The notes beneath the pieces were generated by a model. That model had not been told where the DNA came from. It saw only the letters and a program-made list of their open reading frames with translations, and ran no database searches. From positions 1,856,001 through 1,920,000 of the forward strand of contig NZ_PGEP01000001.1 of the NCBI RefSeq assembly GCF_002797445.1: 64,000 nucleotides of DNA, given 5' to 3'. The DNA is from Acidovorax sp. 69 (GTDB taxonomy: Bacteria; Pseudomonadota; Gammaproteobacteria; Burkholderiales; Burkholderiaceae_C). A program made the position numbers and the translations under genes. Of the stretch, positions 28,775 to 38,099 are shown piece by piece; the first letter of the stretch is position 1, and each line of letters starts with the position of its first letter.

Positions 28775-30800
28775 CCTCTTTGGTGACCGCGTTCTGTAGT
28801 GCGTTGCGCTTTTGTTCCAGCGCGCGGTAGCGCTCCAGGGCCGAGGGATCTTGTGCCACTTGCAGAACCAGCAGTTTTTGCTGTTCCTTGATGTCTTCGA
28901 CCTGCATGCGGTTGAGCAGATCGCGCAACTCCAGCCGAAGTTCCTGCAAGTCGCCCTCTGTCTGGGCGTGGGAGCCGGTCATCACCTTGACGGCCAGGGT
29001 CTCGCATTCGTGGTCACGCAGGCTCTCGCGCAGTACCGCCCAGGCCAGCGGGCCCTGTTCGTGGAAAAGGGCCTCCAGCCAGGTGAACAGCGGGCCATGC
29101 GGCGAGGGTTGGGCACACAGGGTGGTGTGGTCGTCGTGGGTCAGTTCTTCCAGGAACGCCATGTGCGACAGAAGCAACCGTGCGGCGTGGTCTGCGCGGC
29201 TGGCCGTGGGAGTCCGCGGCAGACGGGGCTGCGGAGGCCATGGGGCATCCTTGTCTCTTTTTTTCCAGCCATTGCCGCTTTTCCAGTCGCTCCCCTTGCG
29301 AAACGGTGGCTTGCCCTGCCCGCCATAACTGCTGAAGCTCTCATAGCTATTGGCATGGCCCGCTGGCTCGTGGGGGGCGCTGGACCAGTGGTCCCCATCT
29401 GGCGGGCTGTCCCACGCAGGGGCATCGTCTTGGTGGGGAGGGCGGGGATTCTGGCGTTGCGGGTTGCCCGTATGGGGGGGGCGCACGCCCTCTCGGGCCG
29501 TACCCTGGCTCCACAGGTCTGACAGATCCCGGGCGTTGAGTTGGGTCAGCTCTGCCAGTTCACCCAGCAATTGGCGTTTGAGCACGCCGTCGGGCAGGGA
29601 CGTCCACAGGGGGCGCGCATTGCTGGCCATGTGGGCGCGGCCTTCGGCCGTGCCCAGGTCGCAGCCATCGCTGGCCGCCTCGATGAGAAACCGGCTCAGG
29701 GGCACGGCATCGCCCACATGCCGGGCGAAGGCGTCTGTGCCATGGGCGCGGATGAAACTGTCCGGGTCGTGCTCGGCGGGCAGGAACAAAAATTTGATGC
29801 TGCGCGTGTCGGTGGCGTGGGGCAGGGCGCCATCGAGTGCCTTGCGGGCAGCGCGCCGCCCAGCGTTGTCGCCATCAAAGCTGAACACTACCGAGTCGGT
29901 AAAACGCAGCAGTTTTTGCACATGCTCGGGCGTACAGGCAGTGCCCAGCGTGGCCACCGCGTTCGGAAAGCCCAGCTGTGCCAGGGCCACTACATCCATG
30001 TAGCCTTCGGTGACCAGTGCGTAGCCCGCTTCGCGGATGGCAGTGCGGGCCTCAAACAGGCCATACAGCTCGCGCCCCTTGTGGAACACCGGGGTTTCGG
30101 GCGAGTTAAGGTACTTGGGCTTGTCGTCCCCCAGTACCCTTCCGCCAAAACCGATGCACTCACCCTTGACGTTGCGGATGGGGAACATCACCCGGTCGCG
30201 GAAGCGGTCGTAACGCTTGTCCTGCCCGTCCTCGCCCACGATGACCAGGCCGCTCTCTTCCAGCAGCGGGTCGTCGTACTGGGGGAAAACGCTGGCCAGG
30301 CTGCGCCAGCCCTCAGGCGCGTAGCCCAGACCGTAGCGCTTGGCCACCGAGCCGGACACGCCCCGGCCCTTGAAATACCCGATGGCACGCTGCGATTCGC
30401 GCAGCTGGCGGCGGTAGGCGTCTGCCGCTTTTTCCAGCACATCGCTCAGGGTGGCCTGTTTCTGGCGCGCAGCGGCGGCGCGTTCCTTCTCTTGGGGGGA
30501 GATGTCGTCGTCGGGCACCTGCAGGCCCACGCCCTGGGCCAGGTCCTGCACGGCCTCGACAAAGCCCATGCCAGCGTGCTCCATCAGAAAACTGATGGCA
30601 TTGCCGTTTTTGCCGCAGCCAAAGCAGTGATAGAACTGTTTGGCGGGACTGACGCTGAAAGAGGGCGACTTTTCCCCATGAAAAGGGCACAGTCCCATGA
30701 AATTGGCTCCGCCCTTCTTCAGTTGAACGTAGCGGCCCACGATGTCGACCACGTCAACACGGGCGAGCAGTTCCTGAATGAAAGACTGAGGGATCGTCAC
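28770..30800 (-). CDS. dnaG: DNA primase
   Basis: A 676-residue enzyme that makes RNA primers for replication. The N-terminal CHC2 zinc finger has C-P-F-H (about 38-41) and C-F-G-C (about 59-62). The TOPRIM catalytic core has LVTEGYMDVV and the metal-binding FSFDGDNAGRRAA. A low-complexity Pro/Gly/Ser linker (about 440-530) leads to the C-terminal helicase-interacting helical domain. It lies directly before rpoD, as in the classic macromolecular synthesis operon, but rpsU is not adjacent; instead a divergent binding-protein gene starts 60 bases away. Confidence 0.96.
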   Translation of the reverse strand: MTIPQSFIQELLARVDVVDIVGRYVQLKKGGANFMGLCPFHGEKSPSFSVSPAKQFYHCFGCGKNGNAISFLMEHAGMGFVEAVQDLAQGVGLQVPDDDISPQEKERAAAARQKQATLSDVLEKAADAYRRQLRESQRAIGYFKGRGVSGSVAKRYGLGYAPEGWRSLASVFPQYDDPLLEESGLVIVGEDGQDKRYDRFRDRVMFPIRNVKGECIGFGGRVLGDDKPKYLNSPETPVFHKGRELYGLFEARTAIREAGYALVTEGYMDVVALAQLGFPNAVATLGTACTPEHVQKLLRFTDSVVFSFDGDNAGRRAARKALDGALPHATDTRSIKFLFLPAEHDPDSFIRAHGTDAFARHVGDAVPLSRFLIEAASDGCDLGTAEGRAHMASNARPLWTSLPDGVLKRQLLGELAELTQLNARDLSDLWSQGTAREGVRPPHTGNPQRQNPRPPHQDDAPAWDSPPDGDHWSSAPHEPAGHANSYESFSSYGGQGKPPFRKGSDWKSGNGWKKRDKDAPWPPQPRLPRTPTASRADHAARLLLSHMAFLEELTHDDHTTLCAQPSPHGPLFTWLEALFHEQGPLAWAVLRESLRDHECETLAVKVMTGSHAQTEGDLQELRLELRDLLNRMQVEDIKEQQKLLVLQVAQDPSALERYRALEQKRNALQNAVTKEA

Positions 30801-30859
30801 GCGGTGTATTGTCCGCGTAAACTCTTTGTTACTAAGTATTGCAAAACGGGGCTTTCGGC

Positions 30860-31954
30860 ATGGTGTTCATGGCGTGGCGGCAGGCGGTGGGCACGTTCAC
30901 GCGGCAGATGCCGCGCCGTGTTGTGGCTGCGCTGTTGGTGGTCGCCTCTGGCATGGTGCTGCTTGCGGGGCCTGTGCAGGCAGGCACCGTTCTTCGTGTG
31001 CTGTCATGGCCCGGTTACGCTGACCCTGATTTTGTGGCGGTGTTCGAGAAGCGCTTTGGGGTCAAGGTCGAGATCACCACAGTCGCGTCTGACGATGTTC
31101 TGCGCGCCAAGCTGGCCAGCCCGGAAGGCCCTGGTTTTGACCTGGTGGCCGCGAATACCGCCGAAATTGCCCGGCTGGTGGCACAGAATATGTTGACTCC
31201 GTTGCCCATTAGCAACATTTCAAACACTGCGCGCCAGTTGCCGCGGTTTCGCCAGTTGCACGCCATTGCGGGCATCACCTCGCGCGGCGACGTGTATGCC
31301 ATGCCCTTCACCTACTCGGAGATGGGGCTGATCTACGACCGCAAACAGTTCAGTTCCCCGCCCGATTCGATTGCCGTCCTGTGGGACCCCCGCTGGCAGG
31401 GCCGGGTGCTGGCGTTTGATGGCAGTAGCCACGGGTTTTCGCTGGCTGCCATGTACCGGGGCCTGGCGCCGTTCCGCATCGATGCGGGCCGTTTTCGCCC
31501 GCTGGCCAAAGACCTTGTGGCCTTGCGCCGCAACGTCCGCTCTTTCTACAGCCTGCCTGAGGAGTCGGTCGAGCTGTTTCGCAAGCACAAGGTGGCGGTG
31601 ATGCATGCCAACTATGGCCAGCAGCAGCTCAAGCAGTTGCGCGATGCCGGACTGGATGTGGGCTATGTGGTGCCCAAGGAGGGTGCGCTGGCCTGGCTCG
31701 ATTGCTGGGCCATCACCCGCCGGTCCACCCAGGTGGCCCTGGCGGCGGAGTGGATCAACTACATGCTCGAACCCACCGTCAGCCGTGAGTTCACCCGGCG
31801 CCAGGGCTTGGCCAACACCTTGGACGAGCCGCCTGCGCTTTCGGGCGATGTGCCGATGGGCCCGATCGTCTGGCTGGAGCCGGTGGAAGACGAAGCCCTG
31901 CGCGCGCAACTGTGGCAGCGCATTTTGTCGGGCGACCGACCTGCGCGGTTCTGA
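30860..31954 (+). CDS. PotD/PotF-like periplasmic binding protein coupled to a diguanylate cyclase
   Basis: A 364-residue exported protein. A basic n-region (TRQMPRR), hydrophobic core VVAALLVVASGMVLLAG and cleavage near VQA|GTV form the signal peptide. The mature part follows the polyamine-binding pattern: VLRVLSWPGYADPDFVAVFE, FGVKVEITTVASDD, GFDLVAANTAEIARLV, YAMPFTYSEMGLIYDRKQF, VLWDPRWQGRV and AVMHANYGQQ. It matches the spermidine/putrescine receptor family, but no ABC permease or ATPase gene is present. Its stop is four bases before the start of a periplasm-sensing GGDEF protein, suggesting a sensory role. Upstream starts (TTG 30839) and ATG 30869 are alternatives. Confidence 0.88.
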   Translation: MVFMAWRQAVGTFTRQMPRRVVAALLVVASGMVLLAGPVQAGTVLRVLSWPGYADPDFVAVFEKRFGVKVEITTVASDDVLRAKLASPEGPGFDLVAANTAEIARLVAQNMLTPLPISNISNTARQLPRFRQLHAIAGITSRGDVYAMPFTYSEMGLIYDRKQFSSPPDSIAVLWDPRWQGRVLAFDGSSHGFSLAAMYRGLAPFRIDAGRFRPLAKDLVALRRNVRSFYSLPEESVELFRKHKVAVMHANYGQQQLKQLRDAGLDVGYVVPKEGALAWLDCWAITRRSTQVALAAEWINYMLEPTVSREFTRRQGLANTLDEPPALSGDVPMGPIVWLEPVEDEALRAQLWQRILSGDRPARF

Positions 31955-31957
31955 CGC

Positions 31958-33625
31958 ATGAAACACATGAAATGGGGCATTGCACTGCGGCTGGGGGCCT
32001 TGCTGGCTTCGTTCAGTGTTTTTGCGGCCATTCTCGCGGGTTACTACACCTTTGATTCGAGCCGGGAGCGTCTTCAGGGGCGGGCGGAGCGGTCACTCAT
32101 GGCCACCACCCAGGTGCTGGCGCGCCACATGCAGGCGGGCTTTGGCACGGTGGCGCGTGATACCGCCTTCCTGGCCAACGTGGCGGCCGTGGAGCAGGAC
32201 CGAGGCCGTCTGGCCGATGTGTTCAAGGCCAGCTTGGCGGCCCACCCTAGCTACCTGCAAATCCGGTTCATTGGCGCCAAGGACTACGGGCTGGAGCTGG
32301 TGCGCATCGACCGCAAGGGCACGGCACCGGTTCGCGTGGCCGATGAGGCGCTGCAGGAAAAGGCGCACTTCCCCTTTGTTTTTGAAGCCCTCGAACTGCC
32401 CGCAGGCCAGGTGTATGTGTCCGAGTTCGGTATCAACCACGAAGACTCGTCCGAGGACGACGCCTTGCCGGTGTTCAACATGGCATCCCCCGTGGTACAG
32501 GGCGGACGTGTGCTGGGGGTGGTCGTGGTGCGGGTGGCGGCAGAGCCGTTTTTGAGAAATTTCAACGCTGCTTTGCCAGCGCCCTATGGTTTTTTCCTCA
32601 GCAACCGGTGGGGCGACTTTCTGGTGCACCCCGATGCGGCTCAGACCTTTGGTTTTGACAGGGGGCAGCGCATACTTATTCAGGAGGCCTTCACCCCCGT
32701 GGCGGCCTTGATTGAGGGGCGTGCTGAAGAAGCCGTGCTCAGCCAGCCGGGCACCGATGATGAAGAGGCGCGCGTTTTCTCCTTCGTGCGCATGCCTTTT
32801 GGCAGCGAGGGCGAGGGGCGCTTCATGGTGGTGGGCCTCTCGCAGCCCCTGGCCGCCGTGCAGGGCGAGGTGGTGGATTTGGGGCGCAGCATCCTCAAGA
32901 TTCTGTTGGTGCTTAGCTTGGTGGGTGTGGTTTTGGCCGCTTGGGTCTCGCGTGTTGTCACGCAACCGCTGCAGGCCATGGCAGCGGCCACGCAGGCGTT
33001 TTCGCAAGGACGCACGCACAGTGATCTGCCGGTGGAGCGCAAGGATGAAGTCGGTGACCTGGCACGCAGCTTCCGTGAGATGGAGCGGCAGATTGGGCGT
33101 CACATCTCCGATCTGAACACCAGCCGCGATGCCATGGCCCATCTGGCGCATCACGATGCGCTGACTGGCTTGCCCAACCGCCGCATGTTTGAGCAGCGCC
33201 TCGCGCAGGTGCTGGAGGTATCGCGCCACAGCGGCCGCGACTGTGCCCTGCTGTTTGTGGATCTGGACGACTTCAAGGCCATCAACGATTCGCAGGGGCA
33301 TGCAGTGGGCGATCTGGTGCTGCAGGCTGTGGCCCGCACCATTGTGGGCGCCGTGCGCCAGATCGATACCGTAGCCCGGCTGGCGGGGGATGAGTTCACC
33401 GTGCTGTGTGAGAACGTGGATTCCGAGGAGGCCGCCCTGCAGATCGCTGCCAAGCTGGAGCAGGCCTTTGTGCCACCGCTGGACATCGATGGCCAGCCGT
33501 TTCCGGTGCGCGCCAGCATTGGTTTGAGCCTGTTCCCGCGCGATGCCCAGGATGCACACATGTTGCTGGCCAGCGCAGACGCTGCCATGTACCGTGTCAA
33601 GCAGGCCCGCCGCAGAAGGGTTTGA
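31958..33625 (+). CDS. Membrane diguanylate cyclase with Cache-like sensor
   Basis: A 555-residue protein predicted to make c-di-GMP from two GTP. Helix 1 (about 8-30), a periplasmic Cache-type sensor (about 35-305, with YLQIRFIGAKDYGLELVRID and PVFNMASPVV...VLGVVVVRV), helix 2 (about 308-330), HAMP (about 331-385) and a GGDEF domain (about 392-550). The signature is AGDEF rather than GGDEF, a variant known from active enzymes. An RxxD inhibitory site (RQID) lies five residues before it. NLTS-type DALTGLPNRR and FKAINDSQGHAVGD are intact. No EAL domain. Translation is coupled to the upstream polyamine-type binding protein. Confidence 0.93.
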   Translation: MKHMKWGIALRLGALLASFSVFAAILAGYYTFDSSRERLQGRAERSLMATTQVLARHMQAGFGTVARDTAFLANVAAVEQDRGRLADVFKASLAAHPSYLQIRFIGAKDYGLELVRIDRKGTAPVRVADEALQEKAHFPFVFEALELPAGQVYVSEFGINHEDSSEDDALPVFNMASPVVQGGRVLGVVVVRVAAEPFLRNFNAALPAPYGFFLSNRWGDFLVHPDAAQTFGFDRGQRILIQEAFTPVAALIEGRAEEAVLSQPGTDDEEARVFSFVRMPFGSEGEGRFMVVGLSQPLAAVQGEVVDLGRSILKILLVLSLVGVVLAAWVSRVVTQPLQAMAAATQAFSQGRTHSDLPVERKDEVGDLARSFREMERQIGRHISDLNTSRDAMAHLAHHDALTGLPNRRMFEQRLAQVLEVSRHSGRDCALLFVDLDDFKAINDSQGHAVGDLVLQAVARTIVGAVRQIDTVARLAGDEFTVLCENVDSEEAALQIAAKLEQAFVPPLDIDGQPFPVRASIGLSLFPRDAQDAHMLLASADAAMYRVKQARRRRV

Positions 33626-33675
33626 GTCAGCCTGGGGCGGTAGGCTATGCCCCAATCACCTTCCTGAATCGACCC

Positions 33676-35322
33676 ATGACCTCTATCTTTGACCAGCATC
33701 TGCCCCGCACCGAAGCCAACTTTGCGTCTTTGTCTCCGCTGTCGTTCATCGAGCGCACTGCCGAGGTCTACCCCGACCGCCTGGCCGTTGTGCATGGCGA
33801 ACTGCGCCAGACCTGGGGTCAGACCTATGCACGCTGCCGCCAGCTGGCCAGTGCCCTGGTGCAGGCGGGTATTGGCAAAAATGACACCGTGGCGGTGATG
33901 CTGCCCAACACGCCGCCCATGGTCGAAGCGCACTTTGGCGTACCCATGGCGGGCGCGGTGCTCAACACCCTCAATACCCGCCTCGATCCGGAGGCGATTG
34001 CGTTCATGCTTGACCACGGCGAGGCCAAGGCCGTCATCGTGGACCCTGAGTTCACCGGCACCATGGCCAAGGCAATGACACTGCGCACATCCACCGCCCC
34101 GCTGCGTGTGATCGAAGTGCAAGACACGCTGTACGGCCCCGCCGTGCAAAGCCTGGGTGGCACCGACTACGAGGCCTTTGTGGCCGCAGGCGACGCAGCT
34201 TTTGCCTGGAGCTTGCCGGCCGACGAGTGGGATGCGATAGCGCTCAACTACACCAGCGGCACCACCGGCAACCCCAAGGGCGTGGTCTACCACCACCGGG
34301 GCGCGGCCACCAACGCCATCAGCAATGTGCTGGAGTGGGACATGCCCAAACACGCCGTGTACCTGTGGACGTTGCCCATGTTCCATTGCAACGGTTGGTG
34401 TTTTCCCTGGACGGTGGCGGCGCGCGCGGGTGTCAACGTGTGTTTGCGCCGAGTCGACGCGCAAGCCATTTTCGACGCCATCCGTAACTACGGCGTCACC
34501 CACTACTGCGGCGCGCCCATCGTGCACGGCCTGCTGGTCAACGCGCCCGATGCGATGAAGGCAGGCTTGCCTGCAGGCGTCAAGGCCATGGTGGCGGGCG
34601 CGGCACCACCGGCCTCGATGATCGAAGGCATGGAGAAGATGGGGTTCGACCTGACCCACGTCTACGGCCTGACCGAGGTCTACGGCCCCGCCACTGTGTG
34701 TGCCAAGCACGAGGCCTGGGACGCGCTCGACATCGGCGAGCGCGCGCGCCTCAACGCCCGCCAGGGCGTGCGCTACCACCTGGAGCGCGACGTGCGCGTG
34801 CTCGATCCTGAAACGATGTTGCCCGTGCCGCAGGACGGCGAAACCATGGGCGAGATCATGTTCAAGGGCAACATCGCCATGAAGGGGTATCTCAAGAACC
34901 CCAAGGCCACCGAAGAAGCCTTTGCGGGCGGCTGGTTCCACAGCGGCGACTTGGCCGTGCAGTACCCCGATGGCTACATCAAGATCAAGGACCGCAGCAA
35001 GGACATCATCATCTCGGGCGGCGAGAACATCTCGTCGATCGAGGTCGAGGACGTGCTCTACCGTCACCCCGACGTCTTGGCTGCTGCCGTGGTGGCCAAA
35101 CCGGATGCCAAGTGGGGTGAAACGCCCTGTGCCTTTGTCGAGCTGAAGGCCGGTGCGCAGACCACGCCCGAAGACATCGTGGCGCACTGCAAAAAACACC
35201 TCGCAGGCTTCAAGGTGCCCCGTGCCGTGGTGTTTGGCGAGTTGCCCAAGACCAGCACCGGCAAGATCCAGAAGTTCGAGTTGCGCAAGTTGGCGGGATC
35301 GGCGGCGGCCATCAACGTGTGA
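33676..35322 (+). CDS. Acyl-CoA synthetase (AMP-forming)
   Basis: A 548-residue adenylating enzyme that converts a carboxylic acid, ATP and CoA to acyl-CoA, AMP and PPi. Core motifs: the P-loop YTSGTTGNPKGVVYHHRG, the VYGLTEVYGP motif, the hinge GYIKIKDRSKDIIISGGENI and the C-terminal lysine in PKTSTGKIQKFELR. The start at 33676 (MTSIFDQHLPRTEANF) is the usual N-terminus for this medium/long-chain and methylmercaptopropionate-CoA ligase group. It starts 50 bases after the cyclase gene and may be an independent unit. The acid is not determinable from sequence. Confidence 0.93.
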   Translation: MTSIFDQHLPRTEANFASLSPLSFIERTAEVYPDRLAVVHGELRQTWGQTYARCRQLASALVQAGIGKNDTVAVMLPNTPPMVEAHFGVPMAGAVLNTLNTRLDPEAIAFMLDHGEAKAVIVDPEFTGTMAKAMTLRTSTAPLRVIEVQDTLYGPAVQSLGGTDYEAFVAAGDAAFAWSLPADEWDAIALNYTSGTTGNPKGVVYHHRGAATNAISNVLEWDMPKHAVYLWTLPMFHCNGWCFPWTVAARAGVNVCLRRVDAQAIFDAIRNYGVTHYCGAPIVHGLLVNAPDAMKAGLPAGVKAMVAGAAPPASMIEGMEKMGFDLTHVYGLTEVYGPATVCAKHEAWDALDIGERARLNARQGVRYHLERDVRVLDPETMLPVPQDGETMGEIMFKGNIAMKGYLKNPKATEEAFAGGWFHSGDLAVQYPDGYIKIKDRSKDIIISGGENISSIEVEDVLYRHPDVLAAAVVAKPDAKWGETPCAFVELKAGAQTTPEDIVAHCKKHLAGFKVPRAVVFGELPKTSTGKIQKFELRKLAGSAAAINV

Positions 35323-35382
35323 AATGCAACGCGAAACCCGCACAGGGCATCTGTCCGAAGCCACATAGCAGGAAGCGCTGTC

Positions 35383-36138
35383 ATGGAGTCCATGTTGTGG
35401 GTGGTCGTGCTGGGGGCCGTGGCTGCTGGTTTTGTGCAGGGCCTGTCGGGTTTTGGTTTTGGCATGGTGGCGATGTCTTTCTGGGCCTGGACGCTGGAGC
35501 CCCGCCTGGCGGCCGTGCTGACGGTGTGTGGCGCGCTCACGGGCCAATTGGTGGCTGCGGCCACAGTACGGCGGGGTTTTGACCGGGTCCGTTTGCTGCC
35601 CTTTGTGCTGGGTGGCCTGGCGGGTATTCCGCTCGGTGTGGTCTTGCTGCCGCGCTTGGACATGGATGCATTCAAGCTGCTGCTGGGCACGCTGCTGGTG
35701 CTGTGGTGCCCAGCCATGCTTTTGGCCAGGCAGTTGCCGCGCATCACAAAGGGCGGGCGCGTGGCCGATGCGTTGGTGGGCATGGCCGGTGGGGTGATGG
35801 GCGGCCTGGGCGGCTTCACGGGTGTGCTGCCCACCCTGTGGTGCACGCTGCGCGGGCTGGACAAGGATGTGCAGCGGGCCATCATCCAGAACTTCAATCT
35901 GGCCATGCTGCTGGTGACTTTTGGCACTTACCTCGCCACGGGTCTTGTCACGCGCGATGCGCTGCCCCTGATGGCCATCGTTGTGCCAGCGATGCTGGTG
36001 CCTACGCTGCTGGGAGCGAGGCTGTACCGAGGCATCAGCGAAGTACGTTTTCGCCAGATAGTTTTGGGACTGCTCACGCTGTCGGGCCTCGCGATGCTGG
36101 TGGCGAGTGTGCCCAAGGTGCTCGCGCGATTGGTTTAG
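35383..36138 (+). CDS. TSUP/TauE-SafE family membrane transporter
   Basis: A 251-residue inner-membrane protein with about eight helices and a duplicated motif typical of the family: FVQGLSGFGFGMVAM in the first half and GVMGGLGGFTGVLPTLW in the second. Such proteins export sulfite, sulfoacetate or other small sulfur/organic anions. AGGAAG precedes the ATG. It lies 60 bases after the acyl-CoA ligase on the same strand and may share its transcript. Substrate unknown. Confidence 0.9.
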   Translation: MESMLWVVVLGAVAAGFVQGLSGFGFGMVAMSFWAWTLEPRLAAVLTVCGALTGQLVAAATVRRGFDRVRLLPFVLGGLAGIPLGVVLLPRLDMDAFKLLLGTLLVLWCPAMLLARQLPRITKGGRVADALVGMAGGVMGGLGGFTGVLPTLWCTLRGLDKDVQRAIIQNFNLAMLLVTFGTYLATGLVTRDALPLMAIVVPAMLVPTLLGARLYRGISEVRFRQIVLGLLTLSGLAMLVASVPKVLARLV

Positions 36139-36141
36139 AAG

Positions 36142-36205
36142 TTGCTCACAAATAGATAGCTTTCAGCGCTTATGACATAAGCGCTAGGGGCTGTTTTTGC
36201 TCAAA
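36142..36205 (+). repeat. Dispersed AGCGCT palindrome, copy E
   Basis: TTGCTCACAAATAG, ATAGCT, TCAGCGCTTATG-A-CATAAGCGCT, GGGGCTGTTTTTGC, TCAAA. The central stem is ten base pairs without mismatch. It forms an inverted pair with copy F. Confidence 0.88.
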
Positions 36206-36255
36206 GATGGTTCTGCCGGGCTGCGGCTTTCGATTGCGGTACCGCTGAAATAGCA

Positions 36256-36310
36256 GAATTTTTTGATTGAAGCGCTTGATGGATAAGCGCTGGTTGCTAT
36301 AAGAATTGAA
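36256..36310 (-). repeat. Dispersed AGCGCT palindrome, copy F
   Basis: Minus strand: TTCAATTCTTATAGC, CCAGCGCTT-N7-AAGCGCTTC, then AATCAAAAAATTC. Opposite in orientation to copy E, 50 bases away, between the converging TSUP and phoD genes. Confidence 0.78.
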
Positions 36311-36369
36311 GCAATTTCCGTGGCGCCGTTTTCTTGCGGATCGCTTGCGCAAAGACCCCAGTGGCGTGC

Positions 36370-37944
36370 TCAGTCGCGGACGGGGGCGGGACGGCCGTCT
36401 TCGACGACAAAACGGGCCAGTGTGGTGACGCTGCTGTCGGCGCGCAAAGGGTCATCGAGCACGCGCAGGGTGGTGGTCCAGCGCCTGGGTGTGATGTGGG
36501 CCAGACCATAGCCACGTTGGTCGCAGCGGGCCAGCAGCACGTGCGGGTTGTGCCGGGCGATGGCGTCTACCTTGTCTTGTGTGGTGCCCGAGCGCGAGCT
36601 GATGGAGGTACCACAGAACTCGCTGGCCACCACGGGCGACTCGGCGTGCTGTGGATCGGCATGCACCCGGCACACGTAGTTTTGGTGGATGTCGCCGCCC
36701 AGCAGCACGGTGTTGCGCGGAGCGTGCTGGGCCACGGCCTGCAGCAGGCGTGCGCGGGCGGTGGGGTAGCCGTCCCAGCTGTCGGTGGCGGTGACGCCCG
36801 ACGGGTAGTGGCGCGGCGAAAACAGGGTCTGCTGCGCCAGGATGCTCCAGCGGGTGGTGTTTTTGGCGTGTGCGTCTTCGGCCAGGCCCGCGTCAAGCCA
36901 CCCCTCTTGCGCTGCGCCCAGCAGCGTGCGGGCTGGGCTGGCCAAGTCGGCGCACTCTGCGGCGCGCACGGCACCCGCGCTGGCGGATTGGGGCGTGCGG
37001 CAGGCTTGCCAGCTGCGGTATTGGCGGTTGTCCAGCAAGTGGATGTGCGCCAGGCGCCCCCAGCGCAGGCGGCGGTACACCTGCAAGGCATCCCAGCGCC
37101 TGCCGGGGGCGGGTTGGTTCAGGCTGGCGGCGCGCAGGGGCATGTTTTCGTAAAAAGCCTGCCAGGCGGCGCCGCGCAGGGCCAGGAAGTTGGCGTCGTC
37201 GCCCCGGCCAGCGTTGGCGGCATAGTCGTTCTGCACCTCGTGGTCATCCCAGGTCACGGCCCAGGGGCAGGCGGCATGGGCGGCTTGCAGGGCCGGGTCG
37301 CTTTTGTGCAGGGCATACCGGTCGCGGTAGTCGGCCAGTGTGGAGGCCAGGCGCAGGCTGTGGGTGCGCGCCAGGTCGGTGGTGTTTTTGGGTGTGGCGT
37401 ATTCGTAGATGTAGTCGCCAAGGAACAGCACCAGATCGGGCTGGTCTGCCACCAAGTGGCGCCAGGCGGCGTAGTGGCCGTGTTCCCACCGCTGGCATGA
37501 GGCAAAGGCCACGCGCAGCGCATCCGGCAGGTCACCGGAGGCTGGTGCAGTGCGTGTTCTGCCGATGGTGCTGACGGCATCGCCCAGCATAAAGCGATAG
37601 TGGTACCAGCGGCCGGGTGCCAGGCCACGCGGTTCTGCATGCACGCTGTGGCCCAGTTGCGGCAGCGCGGTGGCTTCGCCCTTTTGCACGATCTGCGCAA
37701 AACGCGCATCGTGCGCAACCTCCCAGCGCACCGTGTGAGGCGCCTGCATCTGCGCCGGGTCAGTCAGCAGCAGCCGCGTCCACAGCACCACGCCGTCCGG
37801 AGTCGGGTCTCCACTGGCCACCCCTAGGGTGAACGGGTGGGACTGCAGTGACGGCGGGTTGCTCCACGCCCAGCGGGGCAGGGTGGTGGCAGCGGCGATC
37901 CAGGCGGCATGCCGCAGAAAGGACCGTCTTTGCTCATTGGTCAT
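36370..37944 (-). CDS. phoD: PhoD-type alkaline phosphatase/phosphodiesterase
   Basis: A 524-residue exported metallo-phosphoesterase, secreted folded through Tat: the leader has QRRSFLRHAAWIAAA and cleaves near WAWS|NPP. An N-terminal fibronectin-like PhoD_N domain (FTLGVASGDPTPDGVVLWTR, about 37-125) precedes the catalytic domain with VAFASCQ, LFLGDYIYEY, TWDDHEVQNDY, and later LLGGDIHQNYV, the residues that bind Fe and Ca in the family. It releases phosphate from mono- and diesters outside the cell. No Pho box was identified upstream. It stands alone between converging and same-strand genes. Confidence 0.93.
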   Translation of the reverse strand: MTNEQRRSFLRHAAWIAAATTLPRWAWSNPPSLQSHPFTLGVASGDPTPDGVVLWTRLLLTDPAQMQAPHTVRWEVAHDARFAQIVQKGEATALPQLGHSVHAEPRGLAPGRWYHYRFMLGDAVSTIGRTRTAPASGDLPDALRVAFASCQRWEHGHYAAWRHLVADQPDLVLFLGDYIYEYATPKNTTDLARTHSLRLASTLADYRDRYALHKSDPALQAAHAACPWAVTWDDHEVQNDYAANAGRGDDANFLALRGAAWQAFYENMPLRAASLNQPAPGRRWDALQVYRRLRWGRLAHIHLLDNRQYRSWQACRTPQSASAGAVRAAECADLASPARTLLGAAQEGWLDAGLAEDAHAKNTTRWSILAQQTLFSPRHYPSGVTATDSWDGYPTARARLLQAVAQHAPRNTVLLGGDIHQNYVCRVHADPQHAESPVVASEFCGTSISSRSGTTQDKVDAIARHNPHVLLARCDQRGYGLAHITPRRWTTTLRVLDDPLRADSSVTTLARFVVEDGRPAPVRD

Positions 37945-38049
37945 TGGTCATTGCAGGATGCTGCTTCAGTGCGCTGCGCCCAAAACTGACACGGCTCAAG
38001 CCAGTGGTCGCCGCGCAAGTGCCGCCAGTTCACGGTATGGGCGCTGGTG

Positions 38050-38097
38050 GGCTCCCCCTCTGGGGGAAGGCGCCGAAGGCGACACAAGGGGGCTTCC
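38050..38097. repeat. GC-rich hairpin element downstream of diguanylate cyclase gene
   Basis: CTCCCCCTCTGGGGGA forms a hairpin, followed by GGCGCCGAAGGCGAC, a second short hairpin, and ACAAGGGGGCTTCC. It lies immediately after the stop of the 38.1-39.6 kb gene. From memory, very similar elements recur between genes in Comamonadaceae; only one copy was seen here. Confidence 0.4.
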
Positions 38098-38099
38098 TG

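Noticed and set aside
33151..35547. 798-residue open frame opposite the acyl-CoA ligase and cyclase end
   Set aside because: Spans two real genes in antisense; repetitive His/Val/Gly content.
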